From NCBI GenBank assembly GCA_015060445.1, contig SUYL01000015.1, positions 32,053 through 96,052 of the forward strand: a stretch of DNA of 64,000 nt. Reading direction: 5' to 3'. How positions within the stretch are numbered: position 1 is the first letter of the stretch; each line of letters opens with the position of its first letter. The position numbers and the translations under genes were made by a program. Positions 1-10,022 of this stretch are shown here, piece after piece. The notes below the pieces were generated by a model. It searched no databases. It worked only from the letters and a program-made list of their open reading frames with translations, and was not told where the DNA came from. This DNA is from Bacteroidales bacterium (GTDB taxonomy: Bacteria > Bacteroidota > Bacteroidia > Bacteroidales > UBA932).

Positions 1-4
1 TGTA

Positions 5-745
5 ATGAAGAAGACCTTGGAAATGATAGGGGAATACTGCCTGCTTATGCTCAAAGTGTTCCAGAAACCGGAAAAATGGAGAATTTTCTTCAAACAGTGT
101 GTTGTTGAGGCGCAGAAACTCACACTTGATTCAATACCACTTATAAGTGTGATTTCTGTATTTATTGGGGCCGTTGCCGTTATACAGACAGTAAACAATC
201 TGGAGAGCCCGTTCATACCAAAAATGTATGTTGGCTATATGGCAAGGGAGATTCTGGTGCTTGAGTTCTGTTCTACAATGGTGGCGCTCATATTGGCCGG
301 AAAAATAGGATCCAACATAGCATCTGAAATAGGCAGTATGCGCATTACCGAGCAGATAGATGCAATGGACATTATGGGAGTGAATTCTGCCAACTACCTT
401 ATCCTTCCCAAAATTGTAAGTTCAGTGGTATTGAGCCCGTTTGTAATGCTCTCAAGTTTTGTAATAGGACTTTTGGGTGGAGCGCTCATAATTGCGGCTA
501 CAGGTGCAGTTACCATGGCCCAGTATGTAGATGGCCTGCAGTTCTCCTTTAAGATACACTATATCTATTACAGTATCTCAAAAATGGCTGTGTTCACCTT
601 CATCATAACCTCATTGGCATCCTACTTTGGGTATTACGCAAAGGGTGGATCACTTGGAGTGGGACGCTCAAGTACAAAAGCCATAGTTGCAATAAGTGTA
701 CTTATACTTGTATTTGATCTGGCTCTTACAAAATTGTTGTTGTAG
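5..745 (+). CDS. mlaE: MlaE family ABC transporter permease
   Basis: ORF of 246 aa; multi-TM permease sequence with GKIGSNIASEIGSMRITEQIDAMDIMGVN motif typical of MlaE; overlaps/adjoins MlaF-type ATPase. Confidence 0.9.
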   Translation: MKKTLEMIGEYCLLMLKVFQKPEKWRIFFKQCVVEAQKLTLDSIPLISVISVFIGAVAVIQTVNNLESPFIPKMYVGYMAREILVLEFCSTMVALILAGKIGSNIASEIGSMRITEQIDAMDIMGVNSANYLILPKIVSSVVLSPFVMLSSFVIGLLGGALIIAATGAVTMAQYVDGLQFSFKIHYIYYSISKMAVFTFIITSLASYFGYYAKGGSLGVGRSSTKAIVAISVLILVFDLALTKLLL

Positions 746-746
746 T

Positions 747-1502
747 ATGATAAGTGTAAAGAATCTGTATAAAGAGTTTGACGGGCGCACAGTCCTCAAT
801 AATATATCAATTGATTACAAGGAGGGAGAATGCTCCCTTATAATTGGAGCCAGCGGAAGCGGAAAAACCGTACTCCTGAAAAACCTTGTAGGTCTCCATA
901 CTCCCGACAGAGGTGAGATATGGTATGACGACAAATCCTTCACCACCCTTAAGGAGAAGCAGAAGAAGGCCCTCCGCAAGGAGATGGGGATGCTATTCCA
1001 GGGAAGTGCACTGTTCGATTTTGCAACCGTAGAGGAGAACATAATGTTTCCTATGGACTTCTTTACAGAGTGGAGTTATGAGGAGAAACTGGAGAGGGCA
1101 AACTTCTGCCTGAAAAGGGTAAACCTTGAGAATGCCAACAAAAAGTTCCCCAACGAATTGAGCGGCGGAATGCAGAAACGTGTTGGAATTGCCCGTGCAA
1201 TAGCCCTCAATCCCAAATACCTCTTCTGCGACGAGCCCAACTCGGGCCTTGACCCTACAACCTCAATAGTTATTGATCACCTCATTCAGGAGATTACCCA
1301 GGAGTACAACATTACCACTATCATAAACACCCACGACATGAACTCCGTAATGGAGATAGGGGACAAGATAGGCTTCATCTACAAAGGGGAAAAACTCTGG
1401 GAAGGGAGCAACAGGGAGATTCTCCACTCAGACTGCAAGGAACTCAATGACTTTGTCTTTGCCTCCAATATGGCAAAACAGTTGAAGGCGCTGATGAAAT
1501 AA
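747..1502 (+). CDS. mlaF: ABC transporter ATP-binding protein, MlaF-like
   Basis: Walker A GASGSGKT, signature LSGGMQKR, Walker B YLFCDEPNSGLDP; start MISVKNLYKEF at 747 preferred over the upstream ATG at 696. Confidence 0.9.
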   Translation: MISVKNLYKEFDGRTVLNNISIDYKEGECSLIIGASGSGKTVLLKNLVGLHTPDRGEIWYDDKSFTTLKEKQKKALRKEMGMLFQGSALFDFATVEENIMFPMDFFTEWSYEEKLERANFCLKRVNLENANKKFPNELSGGMQKRVGIARAIALNPKYLFCDEPNSGLDPTTSIVIDHLIQEITQEYNITTIINTHDMNSVMEIGDKIGFIYKGEKLWEGSNREILHSDCKELNDFVFASNMAKQLKALMK

Positions 1503-1535
1503 ATTTTTCGGAGTATTGGAGATAAGAATATCCAT

Positions 1536-1575
1536 AAAAAAGACAGAGTGACCATAGGCCACTCTGTCTTTTTTT
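1536..1575. terminator. bidirectional intrinsic terminator between convergent genes
   Basis: aaaaaagacagagtg ... cactctgtctttttt perfect arms with A/T tracts, between 1502(+) and 1591(-). Confidence 0.85.
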
Positions 1576-1590
1576 ATCTTTATAATCAAA

Positions 1591-2880
1591 TCAGTTTTCC
1601 GGGTATAGCAGATAAGGTTTTCTCTGCTCCTTGAATTTCTCTACATCCTCTGTCCACATTGCCTCAATCTCTTTTGCAGATTTGCCCTCTTTAATCATCT
1701 TTCTTACGTATGCCTGGCCTATCTCAAGTTCAAACATGTTGCGGAAGAAATGGTCTCCAAGGTTGAGGTTGGTGTAAGCGTCAACAATGTACTCAAGGTT
1801 TATACCGTCCTGGTTAATCTGTTCAATTGAAGGGTTTACAGTAAGGTCAACTCCCCAGCACTCCTTGTCCAATAGAGGAGGGTTCTTTGCTCCTGGGATG
1901 CTTCTTGGGGTGAAACTGTATTTGTAGCCCAACATGTTAGGGTGGCCGTACATCTGGAATGCCTTTGCAGTACCTCTACCCAAACTTACAGGGGTTCCCT
2001 CAAAGTAGCAGGTTGAAGGGTACAGATAGATGGCCCTCATGTCGCCCAAGTTTGGAGACGGTTTAATAGGAAGTCTGTAAAGTTTTGCGTGGGTGTAGTT
2101 CTTGCATTTTACAACTTTAAGGTCAACTTTTTTGCCAGCGGCATCTTTGTGGCCGTGCTGAAGCCAGTCGCACTCGTTTGCCATATATGCAATCTCTCCA
2201 AGGGTCATTCCGTGTACAACAGGGATTGGAAGGCTTCCTACTCCCGATTTGTATTTCTCCATGTTGAGGATAGGGCCGTCTACATAGAATCCGATAGGGT
2301 TAGGGCGGTCAAGTACTATGAACTCCTTACCCTCCATAGCACATGCGGCCATCATTTTTACCATAGTTACATAGTAAGTGTAGAAACGTACACCTACATC
2401 CTGAAGGTCAAATACCAGTACATCAAACTCGTCCATCACCTCTTTTGCAGGTTTGCCGGATTTTCCCTCATATAATGAGCGGATAGGAATACCTGTTTTA
2501 GGGTCTGTAGAACTTGATACGTGCTCGCCTGCATCTGCATCGCCTCTGAAACCGTGCTCAGGAGACATGATGCATGTTACTTTTACGTTGTGTGCAAGAA
2601 GTGTGTCAAGGACGTGTGCAGTGGCTGATGCCATACCAGACTGGTTTGAAAGGATGCATACCCTCTTTCCCTCTACAAGCGGGAGGTATTCCTCTACCTG
2701 CTGTGCTCCTGTAAGGATGTCGGTTGCATAATTCATGTTCTCCTCACCAGGGAATGTTCCCATAAGGTTGCTTGGAGTTGCTGCGGGGGTTGTCTGTACC
2801 TCAGGCTGCTTGTTCTGGGCACATGCGCATACTGCAATGCAAAGTGCTGCAGATGCCATAATTGAAAATAGTTTCTTCAT
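1591..2880 (-). CDS. DUF1343 / NamZ-type exo-beta-N-acetylmuramidase family lipoprotein
   Basis: SNQSGMA..VTCIMSPEHGFRGDADAGEHV, FDLQDVGVRFYTY motifs; signal peptide MKKLFSIMASAALCIAVCAC. Confidence 0.85.
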   Translation of the reverse strand: MKKLFSIMASAALCIAVCACAQNKQPEVQTTPAATPSNLMGTFPGEENMNYATDILTGAQQVEEYLPLVEGKRVCILSNQSGMASATAHVLDTLLAHNVKVTCIMSPEHGFRGDADAGEHVSSSTDPKTGIPIRSLYEGKSGKPAKEVMDEFDVLVFDLQDVGVRFYTYYVTMVKMMAACAMEGKEFIVLDRPNPIGFYVDGPILNMEKYKSGVGSLPIPVVHGMTLGEIAYMANECDWLQHGHKDAAGKKVDLKVVKCKNYTHAKLYRLPIKPSPNLGDMRAIYLYPSTCYFEGTPVSLGRGTAKAFQMYGHPNMLGYKYSFTPRSIPGAKNPPLLDKECWGVDLTVNPSIEQINQDGINLEYIVDAYTNLNLGDHFFRNMFELEIGQAYVRKMIKEGKSAKEIEAMWTEDVEKFKEQRKPYLLYPEN

Positions 2881-2971
2881 ATCTGTAGTAATTATTTGTC
2901 GGGAAAATAAGACCAAATACAAAGATATTCAAAAAGTTGTTTCTTTACAACCGCAAGTGGGCAAAAAGGAA

Positions 2972-3003
2972 AAGCCTGCACCGGGTTTCCCCGCCACAGG
3001 CTT
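2972..3003. terminator. intrinsic terminator-like hairpin
   Basis: aagcctg-cac-cggg-tttc-cccg-cca-caggctt, immediately downstream of the 3043..4485(-) gene. Confidence 0.6.
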
Positions 3004-3042
3004 CTCTTTTGTAGTAAGGTTATTTTTTAGGTAATTTCTCTC

Positions 3043-4485
3043 TTAGAACTGGAATCTTACAGCAACACCCGGCATGATTGCGCTCTTGGTGTAATCTGCT
3101 ACAAATGATCCGTTCTGGTATGAGCCGGTAGTTTTTTCGCCTCTCAAGTAACCTACTGAAAGGTCAACTGCAAGATTCTTCATTGGGTTCAAGGTTGCAC
3201 CTGCAGTTACTCCGTATGAATTTGCACTTGGAGTCTCAGGGTTGTAGTTGTCCATCTGTACAGGAGGGGTATCCATGTATGCACCTGCCCTTACTGTCCA
3301 GAAGTCAGAAACTACATACTGTGCACCAAGTCTTACAGCTACGGTGTTCTCGTAATCTTTTACAGATGACTGTACAATCTCACCTGCGGCAGTCTTGAAA
3401 GTGATGTCAAGTTTGTCGTATGCGCTCCAGCCTGTAATCTGAGCCTCACCGGTTAGGGTCCATGCCTGATTTGGCTTATATGCGATACCTATGCTGAAGA
3501 TGCTTGGGATTGGCATTGAAGCCTTGAACTCAGAATTATCCAACAGACCCATAGTTGTAAGTTGTGTCTGGGTACCTTTGATGGTTGCAAGGGTCTCCTG
3601 TGGAAGCATTCCCTGAAGAGGTGTGGTATCAAATGATTTGATTGCAGCAACTACGCTCTCTGCAGCGTCATTTGCATAATCCAACTCAGCCTCTCCATCC
3701 TCTACAGACAATTTAACTTTTGAGCGGTAGGTTGCACCAAGGGTAACTTTAGGTGATACATTTACAAGGATACCTACGTTAAAGCCCAAAGCAACTTTTG
3801 AAGAACCCTCAAGTTCAATTCCTACAGGAATCTGGTTGCTGAATGAGTTGATCATTCCTGGAAGTGCGCCAAGGCTGCTGAATGCAGGGTTCATCTGTGC
3901 AAGCTGGCCTGCAAGGGCACCAAGAGGAGCAAATGAGTTTGCAGCCACAAGACCTTTCTCCTGTGAGAATGAACCGAAGTCAATCATAAGGCCTGCACCA
4001 ACGCTTACAATGTCATTGATCTTGTAAGAGATTGTAGGCTGAACGTTGAATGCTTTAAGTGAAACCTCCTGGATATGTGTTGCGCCAACCCAGTTGTCAC
4101 CCCATACCATTGAGTTTCCGGCAGGGTTGGTGATGCTGATACCAACTGCAAGTTTTTCGCAAGGTTTGTATCCGAAATATCCGAATATAGGAGTGCTTAG
4201 GGGATTGTCAGTTTCGTGTTTGTAGCCAGGCTGCTCAAAGTTCACTTTGGATTTGATAAGGATTGAACCCAATGAAACATCAAATTTTGAGTTCATGTAA
4301 ACCATACCTGCAGGGTTGAACAACATGCTCTCTGCGCCAAGTTTGAGGGCTGTACCTGTGTGTGCCATACCCCACTGCCTTGAACTCTGAGAGTTGATCT
4401 GGTAACCTTCTGCATTCGCTGAAAGAACAGTCATAACGGCAGCGGCAGCAAGGACCAATTTCTTTGTGATTTTAGTAAATTTCAT
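3043..4485 (-). CDS. OmpP1/FadL family outer membrane transporter
   Basis: GYQINSQSSRQWGMAHTGTALKLGAESMLFNPAGMVYM and C-terminal beta-strand ending RFQF. Confidence 0.9.
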   Translation of the reverse strand: MKFTKITKKLVLAAAAVMTVLSANAEGYQINSQSSRQWGMAHTGTALKLGAESMLFNPAGMVYMNSKFDVSLGSILIKSKVNFEQPGYKHETDNPLSTPIFGYFGYKPCEKLAVGISITNPAGNSMVWGDNWVGATHIQEVSLKAFNVQPTISYKINDIVSVGAGLMIDFGSFSQEKGLVAANSFAPLGALAGQLAQMNPAFSSLGALPGMINSFSNQIPVGIELEGSSKVALGFNVGILVNVSPKVTLGATYRSKVKLSVEDGEAELDYANDAAESVVAAIKSFDTTPLQGMLPQETLATIKGTQTQLTTMGLLDNSEFKASMPIPSIFSIGIAYKPNQAWTLTGEAQITGWSAYDKLDITFKTAAGEIVQSSVKDYENTVAVRLGAQYVVSDFWTVRAGAYMDTPPVQMDNYNPETPSANSYGVTAGATLNPMKNLAVDLSVGYLRGEKTTGSYQNGSFVADYTKSAIMPGVAVRFQF

Positions 4486-4619
4486 AAGTTTTCAGTTTTA
4501 ATCGGCGGCAAAGGTAATTATTTTTTTTAATATACCAAATTTTGGCAAATTGTGTAAAATGCATAAAATGAGTGAGATATAATTATACTTACATATGGCC
4601 ATTGTGAAATAATAAAAAA

Positions 4620-4643
4620 AGGGGAAACCTGCTGGTTTCCCCT
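4620..4643. terminator. intrinsic terminator-like hairpin
   Basis: aggggaaacc-tgct-ggtttcccct downstream of 4669..7125(-). Confidence 0.7.
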
Positions 4644-4668
4644 AAAATTGTTTTAGGTATGTGCCTAA

Positions 4669-7125
4669 TTAGTTGTTGTTCATCTGTTTAATGTCAATTT
4701 CCTCTTTCTCTGAGTCTCCAATCAGATACTCGCAGAAGTGGTCTGCCATTCTCCAGAAGAAATATTCTGTCATGTTTCCAAATCCATGTCTCTGTCCCGG
4801 AAGGATGAGCATCTGGAAACGTTTGTTTGCTTTGATGAGCGCATCAACAACTCTCAAGGTGTTTCCAGGGTGTACATTGTTGTCAATGTCTCCGTGTACA
4901 AGCAACAGGTTGCCTTTAAGGTTTCTTGCAAGTTGCTGGTTGGTGTTTATGCTGTATTTGAATGTGGTATCACCTTTCTCAGATACCTCCTCAAGTACTC
5001 CATGGTGCTGCTCGCTCCACCAGCGGTTGTAGATGCTGTTGTCGTGGTTTCCGGCACATGAAACTGCTGCGGTAAAGAAATCGGGATATTTGAGGATTGC
5101 TGCTGTAGACATGAATCCTCCACCAGAGTGGCCGTGGATACCCACTTTCTTGCCGTTGATGAAAGGATATCTTGCTGCGAGTTGCTGTACTGCAACTTTC
5201 TTGTCTTCCAAACCATAGTCTCTAAGGTTACCGTAACCGAAGTTGTGATACCATTTTGAGCGGTTAGGGTGTCCGCCGCGGTTTCCTACTGTTACAACAA
5301 TGAAACCGAGTTGCGCAAGGCGGTCAACCCTGTCCATACCTTTGCTCCATGAAGAGTTGTTTGCCTCTGTCTGTGGGCCAGGATATACATACTCAATGAT
5401 AGGGTAGAGTTTGGTTGAATCAAAGTCAAACGGCTTGTACATTACACCGTAAAGGTCTGTAATGCCGTCACCTGCCTTAACGGTAAAAATCTCAGGGAAC
5501 TTGTATCCGCGGGCGAACAACTGGCTCAAATCTGCCTCCTCAAGGTCCATGATCTTGCGGCCGGTGTTGTCGTAAAGGGAGGTTTTAGGGGTGCAGTCAA
5601 CTCTTGAATAGTTGTTTACAAAGTAGCGGTTGTCGTCGCTCATGTTAACTTTGTTGTCGTAGTCACCCTTGTTGAGCAGTTTTACGTTGCTGCCGTCCAA
5701 GTTTGCACTGTACAGGTACATATAATATGGGTTAATCCCTTTCTCCCTGCCGCATGCAGTGAAGTAAACCACTCTCTTGGCCTCATCAATTCCCACAACA
5801 TTCTCTACGTGGAATTCACCTTTTGTAATCTGATTCTTGAGGGTTCCGTCTGCACTGTACAGATACAGGTGTGCCCATCCGTCCCTCTCAGACCAATGCA
5901 CAAACTCGCTGCCGTTGTTGAGGAAGACAAACTCCCTTGTCTCAACGTATGTATTGAGTTCTTCGTGAAGGATAGTCTTGCACTCACCTGTTGCAACATC
6001 TACAGAGCAGAGGTCAACCCTCTTCTGGTCGCGGCTCTGGCGGGTGAAGTAGAACTTGCTGTTGTCTCCCAGCCACTGCATTGGAACGTACTCCATGTAT
6101 GTCCTCTCTGTAATGGTTACAGGCTTTCTTTCAATGCTTACAGACTGGTCCTTGAATGCTGCAATGTCTATTGTCCTTGAACTCTTGTCCTCAAAATTGA
6201 ACAGGTAGAGGTACTCTTTAGGTCCCGGCTCTCCAGGCATCTGATATTTGTATCCCTCCAATTTTGGACGTGGGTTTGCAAGAACGTCAATAACCCAAAG
6301 TTCCTTAATCTTGCTCATGTCGCTTCTGGTAAGGGCAAAGTGTTTTGAGTCTGGAGACCAGCATACATACGCACCGGTACGTTTGGTGGTATCTTCCTCA
6401 TGGTTTCCACCGTACATGCCTCTTCCTGCGTAAGGGAACTCCTTGGTACCGTCGGTTGTAAGGCGGTGCTCCACAATTGTAGAGTCCTTCTCATCTTCCA
6501 TGGCCTTTTTCAGGTTCTCCATGTCCATGTACCAGAGGTTGTAGTTCTTTCCATAGATTGCATATTTGCCGTCGGGAGAAACATTTGCCCATCTTGGGTA
6601 ATCCTTCTCCTTCTCCTCTTCAGTTATATCTGTGAGTTTCCCCTGTGCAATATCCCATTTGAAACGGAATACCTTGTTCTCCTTCTGTGGTTTGCCAGGT
6701 CTTTTCTTCTCACCTTTCTTCTCTTTCTTAGGAACCATGAGGGAGGTCCTTACCTCAAATGTAAAGGCTTTGTCCTCATCTGTAAGTTCAAGCCTCTGGA
6801 GAGGGAGGTGCTGGGCATCAAACGGGTCTTTGGTAATGGCAGAAATCTCGGCTGCAAGTTTGCCCATATCCCATATTTTTCTTTTGGTACCTGCTGCAGG
6901 ATCTACAATGTAGTATTCTGTGCCGTTTGTAGTTTTATAAGTGTACCAGAACTTGTCTGAATTCTTGAACCAGTTTGGCCTTACATCTGTAGAGAAAACC
7001 ATCTGGCCCACCTTCTTTGCAGAGAATCTCTCCGCAAGTTCGTAATTGGCTTTGGTAACCGGTGTCTGCTGGGCGTATCCTACGCTACAGGCAATAAGCG
7101 CAATTGCTAATAACAGTTTTTTCAT
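4669..7125 (-). CDS. S9 family peptidase (dipeptidyl peptidase IV-like)
   Basis: GIHGHSGGGFMS nucleophile elbow, VHGDIDNNVHP, LPGQRHGF; DPPIV N-terminal propeller; signal peptide MKKLLLAIALIACSVGYAQ. Confidence 0.9.
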   Translation of the reverse strand: MKKLLLAIALIACSVGYAQQTPVTKANYELAERFSAKKVGQMVFSTDVRPNWFKNSDKFWYTYKTTNGTEYYIVDPAAGTKRKIWDMGKLAAEISAITKDPFDAQHLPLQRLELTDEDKAFTFEVRTSLMVPKKEKKGEKKRPGKPQKENKVFRFKWDIAQGKLTDITEEEKEKDYPRWANVSPDGKYAIYGKNYNLWYMDMENLKKAMEDEKDSTIVEHRLTTDGTKEFPYAGRGMYGGNHEEDTTKRTGAYVCWSPDSKHFALTRSDMSKIKELWVIDVLANPRPKLEGYKYQMPGEPGPKEYLYLFNFEDKSSRTIDIAAFKDQSVSIERKPVTITERTYMEYVPMQWLGDNSKFYFTRQSRDQKRVDLCSVDVATGECKTILHEELNTYVETREFVFLNNGSEFVHWSERDGWAHLYLYSADGTLKNQITKGEFHVENVVGIDEAKRVVYFTACGREKGINPYYMYLYSANLDGSNVKLLNKGDYDNKVNMSDDNRYFVNNYSRVDCTPKTSLYDNTGRKIMDLEEADLSQLFARGYKFPEIFTVKAGDGITDLYGVMYKPFDFDSTKLYPIIEYVYPGPQTEANNSSWSKGMDRVDRLAQLGFIVVTVGNRGGHPNRSKWYHNFGYGNLRDYGLEDKKVAVQQLAARYPFINGKKVGIHGHSGGGFMSTAAILKYPDFFTAAVSCAGNHDNSIYNRWWSEQHHGVLEEVSEKGDTTFKYSINTNQQLARNLKGNLLLVHGDIDNNVHPGNTLRVVDALIKANKRFQMLILPGQRHGFGNMTEYFFWRMADHFCEYLIGDSEKEEIDIKQMNNN

Positions 7126-7139
7126 ATATATACAGTTAG

Positions 7140-7637
7140 TTATAGTTTCCTTTCCCATTCGCCCACCTCCATATCCTTTATGGTGCCGTTCTCAATCCTG
7201 AATCTCAGGGCTGTCCTTACGTTGTGGAATCCCTGTATTCCGGCGGCACCCGGGTTTATGGTGAGGACCCTGTATTTGGGGTCGTTGATCACCTTCAGGA
7301 TATGGGAATGACCGCAGATGAAGATGTCGGGAAGATGGGCATTTATAAGTTGGAATGCCTTGAAATCATACCTCCCCGGGTAACCTCCAATGTGCATCAT
7401 GAGTATCCTCATTCCCTCCATCTCAAAAAATTGGGTGTAGGGGTGGGCCAGCCGCACCGTATGGTCATCACAGTTGCCATATACCCCGCGAAGGGGCTTG
7501 AAGGCGGCAATTGCATCGGCAGTTTCAATGTTCCCGAAATCACCGGCATGCCATATTTCATCTACCGGCTCCAGAAACTTGCGGAGTTTGTCATCAAAAA
7601 CTCCGTGGGTATCCGATATCAATCCTATATAAGCCAT
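7140..7637 (-). CDS. metallophosphoesterase, YfcE/MJ0936 family
   Basis: LISDTHG, HAGDFGN, GNCDDH, CGHSH motifs. Confidence 0.9.
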   Translation of the reverse strand: MAYIGLISDTHGVFDDKLRKFLEPVDEIWHAGDFGNIETADAIAAFKPLRGVYGNCDDHTVRLAHPYTQFFEMEGMRILMMHIGGYPGRYDFKAFQLINAHLPDIFICGHSHILKVINDPKYRVLTINPGAAGIQGFHNVRTALRFRIENGTIKDMEVGEWERKL

Positions 7638-7665
7638 ACAGTTTGACTCTCCTGCAATTGAAAGG

Positions 7666-8886
7666 TTAAAGTTTTATCACAATCTTTTTCTTGTAAAGCC
7701 ACATTGCCATGGCGGTGAATACCGCAACATATACAAGGGCAAAGATAAGTGAGGATACATTGTTGTTCTCACCAACTATAGCAACACATACATTGTTGTA
7801 GAACCAACTCAGCACACTCCAGGTCCTCTCCTTAATGGTGCCGTCTGCCATCTCAACAACTCCCTTCCATTTGATTATCTGTCCAAGCACCTTTGCAAAG
7901 AGCCCCGCCATTACAAATGCAAACAGAGGGTTCATACCCAAAGCCTTGAATGGGGTAAACACTTTCTCTTTACCTTTTACATCAATCAGATAAATGAAGA
8001 AAGCCAGCATTACAATGCTCCATCCACCGGCATACAGCACGTACGAGCCGGTCCAGAGCGCTTTTATGATAGGGTAGCAGATGCTCCATACCAACCCTGC
8101 ACCAATGCAGCACAGCCCAATGGTGTAAAGTTGTGCAACCACAGTAATTTTGTCGGGAGTCTGCTGTATTTTCTTCCCGATAAGGAATCCCAGAAGTACG
8201 GTACATGCTCCCGAGAGGGCACCGAGCAGCCCCTCCGGATCAAATGGGATACCGAATCCCTTGTAAATGTGGTCAACTCCAAAAATTGCAAGGTCTATCT
8301 TGTCTGCATTCTGCCCTGCAAGGGAGAAGGCGCCTGCAGCACCGTTCACCATCTCTGCAGATGAGTCTCCTATAAGCCACAGGATAAGCCAGTGCAACCC
8401 CATAAGAACCGCCATTGCAGGAATTATCTTTCTGCTCTTCTGCAGCCACAATGCAATGAAACCTCCAAGTACATAGCACATTGCAATCCTCTGAAGGACA
8501 CCTATAATGCGCACATGCTCAAGACGGTAAACAAAGTTGCCCCAAACGGAGAGGTCGGGGTTAGGGGAGGTAGGGTAGAAAGGGAACCAGTTGAGGCCAA
8601 AACCCACAAGGAAAATTAGGCTACCCCTCTTGAGGAGTTTCTTTACACTTGCTCCCGACAATCCCTCATTGTATTTTGCAAACGAAAAAGCCATTGCCGC
8701 TCCCACTACAAACAGGAAAAATGGGAATACAAGGTCTGTAGGGGTGCATCCTGCCCATTTGGCATGTGCCAACGGCGGAAAAATGTGTCCCCATGAACCG
8801 GGGTTGTTTACAAGAATCATACCTGCAACTGTCATACCCCTGAGCACATCAAGTGCCACGTAACGCTGAGATTTTATTTGTGTCAT
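7666..8886 (-). CDS. DUF5009 / heparan-alpha-glucosaminide N-acetyltransferase-like membrane protein
   Basis: RYVALDVLRGMTVAGMILVNNPGSW...PLAHAKWAGCTPTDLVFPFFLFVVGAAM. Confidence 0.85.
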   Translation of the reverse strand: MTQIKSQRYVALDVLRGMTVAGMILVNNPGSWGHIFPPLAHAKWAGCTPTDLVFPFFLFVVGAAMAFSFAKYNEGLSGASVKKLLKRGSLIFLVGFGLNWFPFYPTSPNPDLSVWGNFVYRLEHVRIIGVLQRIAMCYVLGGFIALWLQKSRKIIPAMAVLMGLHWLILWLIGDSSAEMVNGAAGAFSLAGQNADKIDLAIFGVDHIYKGFGIPFDPEGLLGALSGACTVLLGFLIGKKIQQTPDKITVVAQLYTIGLCCIGAGLVWSICYPIIKALWTGSYVLYAGGWSIVMLAFFIYLIDVKGKEKVFTPFKALGMNPLFAFVMAGLFAKVLGQIIKWKGVVEMADGTIKERTWSVLSWFYNNVCVAIVGENNNVSSLIFALVYVAVFTAMAMWLYKKKIVIKL

Positions 8887-9050
8887 TTTAATGGTTTGTT
8901 TTTCCAAATTTGTACAAAAATAACATGTTTTGTTGATATATTTGTAAAAAATCGCCAATCAGGGGCGCTTCCGGCTTCATACTGCATTATTCCGGGCCTT
9001 TTCCTGTTGGCACTATAATATTCCCTTTATGGAACTGTTTTATTATTCAT

Positions 9051-9911
9051 ATGGAACTCTTTTATTCAAATGAAATAAACAACGGCATCTGCACTCTAAA
9101 TGAAGAGGAGAGCAGACACTGTTCAAAAGTGCTCAGGCATGTGCCGGGAGATACGGTAAACGTTATAGACGGGTGCGGTTCCCTCTATACCTGCAGGATT
9201 ATAGAATGCGGGAAGCAGGTGGTATGTTCCGTGGAACAGGTGCAGGAAAACTTTGGCGCACACAAGTATCACCTTACAATGGCGGTGTGTCCCACAAAAA
9301 ACATAGACCGTTATGAATGGTTCCTGGAAAAGGCAACCGAGATGGGGATTGATGTTGTGGCTCCTGTAATTGGGGAGCACTCCGAGCGCAGGATAATAAA
9401 GCCTGAGCGACTTGAAAAAATATTGGTTTCTGCGGCAAAACAATCTCTCAAGGGGGCGGTACCGGTTTTGTGTGAGACTGTTCCTGTTAAAGAATTCATC
9501 CGCAATGCCGCCTCATTACCCGGGGTAAAACTTATTGCCTATTGCGGAGTGCAGGAGAAGGTAACCTTGGCTGAGGCCATAGCAATGGCCCGTGAACTCC
9601 TGCCTGTTCCCGGAAGTGCCGGTTTCCCAGAGCAGGCGGGTTACATTGGACAGGCAGGTGGTCCCTGGAGTGTCGGTTTCCCAGGGCAGGCGGGTTCCAT
9701 AGAGCAGGCGGTTCCCAAAGGGGCGGTGCAGGCATTTGAGGAAGATCTGCCGGCAATTACAATACTCATTGGCCCGGAAGGAGATTTCTCCCCTGCTGAA
9801 GTGGAGGCTGCCATGGCTGCAGGATTCCACCCTCTGACACTGGGCTCATCCCGCCTAAGAACTGAGACTGCGGCAGTTGCAGCGGTAGCGGGAGTATATT
9901 TCATGATTTAA
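9051..9911 (+). CDS. rsmE: 16S rRNA (uracil1498-N3)-methyltransferase RsmE, with an unusual tandem-repeat insert
   Basis: ESRHCSKVLRHVPGD, ATEMGIDVVAPVIGEHSE, ILIGPEGDFSPAEVEAA, LGSSRLRTETAA motifs. Confidence 0.92.
   Translation: MELFYSNEINNGICTLNEEESRHCSKVLRHVPGDTVNVIDGCGSLYTCRIIECGKQVVCSVEQVQENFGAHKYHLTMAVCPTKNIDRYEWFLEKATEMGIDVVAPVIGEHSERRIIKPERLEKILVSAAKQSLKGAVPVLCETVPVKEFIRNAASLPGVKLIAYCGVQEKVTLAEAIAMARELLPVPGSAGFPEQAGYIGQAGGPWSVGFPGQAGSIEQAVPKGAVQAFEEDLPAITILIGPEGDFSPAEVEAAMAAGFHPLTLGSSRLRTETAAVAAVAGVYFMI
9616..9724 (+). repeat. 54-bp in-frame tandem duplication (18 aa) inside rsmE
   Basis: gtgccggtttcccagagcaggcgggttacat (9616) versus gtgtcggtttcccagggcaggcgggttccat (9670). Confidence 0.85.
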
Positions 9912-10022
9912 TTAAAAGTATCTTTCCCCGGCATACTCTCTCTGGGTCGCTTCCTCAGGCAACTTTGTAAAACCCGGGCATTTTGTGTAGATTTGCATTA
10001 TGTACCTTAATGATATTGTCTT

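Noticed and set aside
4673-6960. Many + strand ORFs opposite the S9 peptidase (4673..5032, 5809..6180, 6400..6960 etc.)
   Set aside because: Antisense shadows of a well-supported gene; no recognisable domains or independent start signals.
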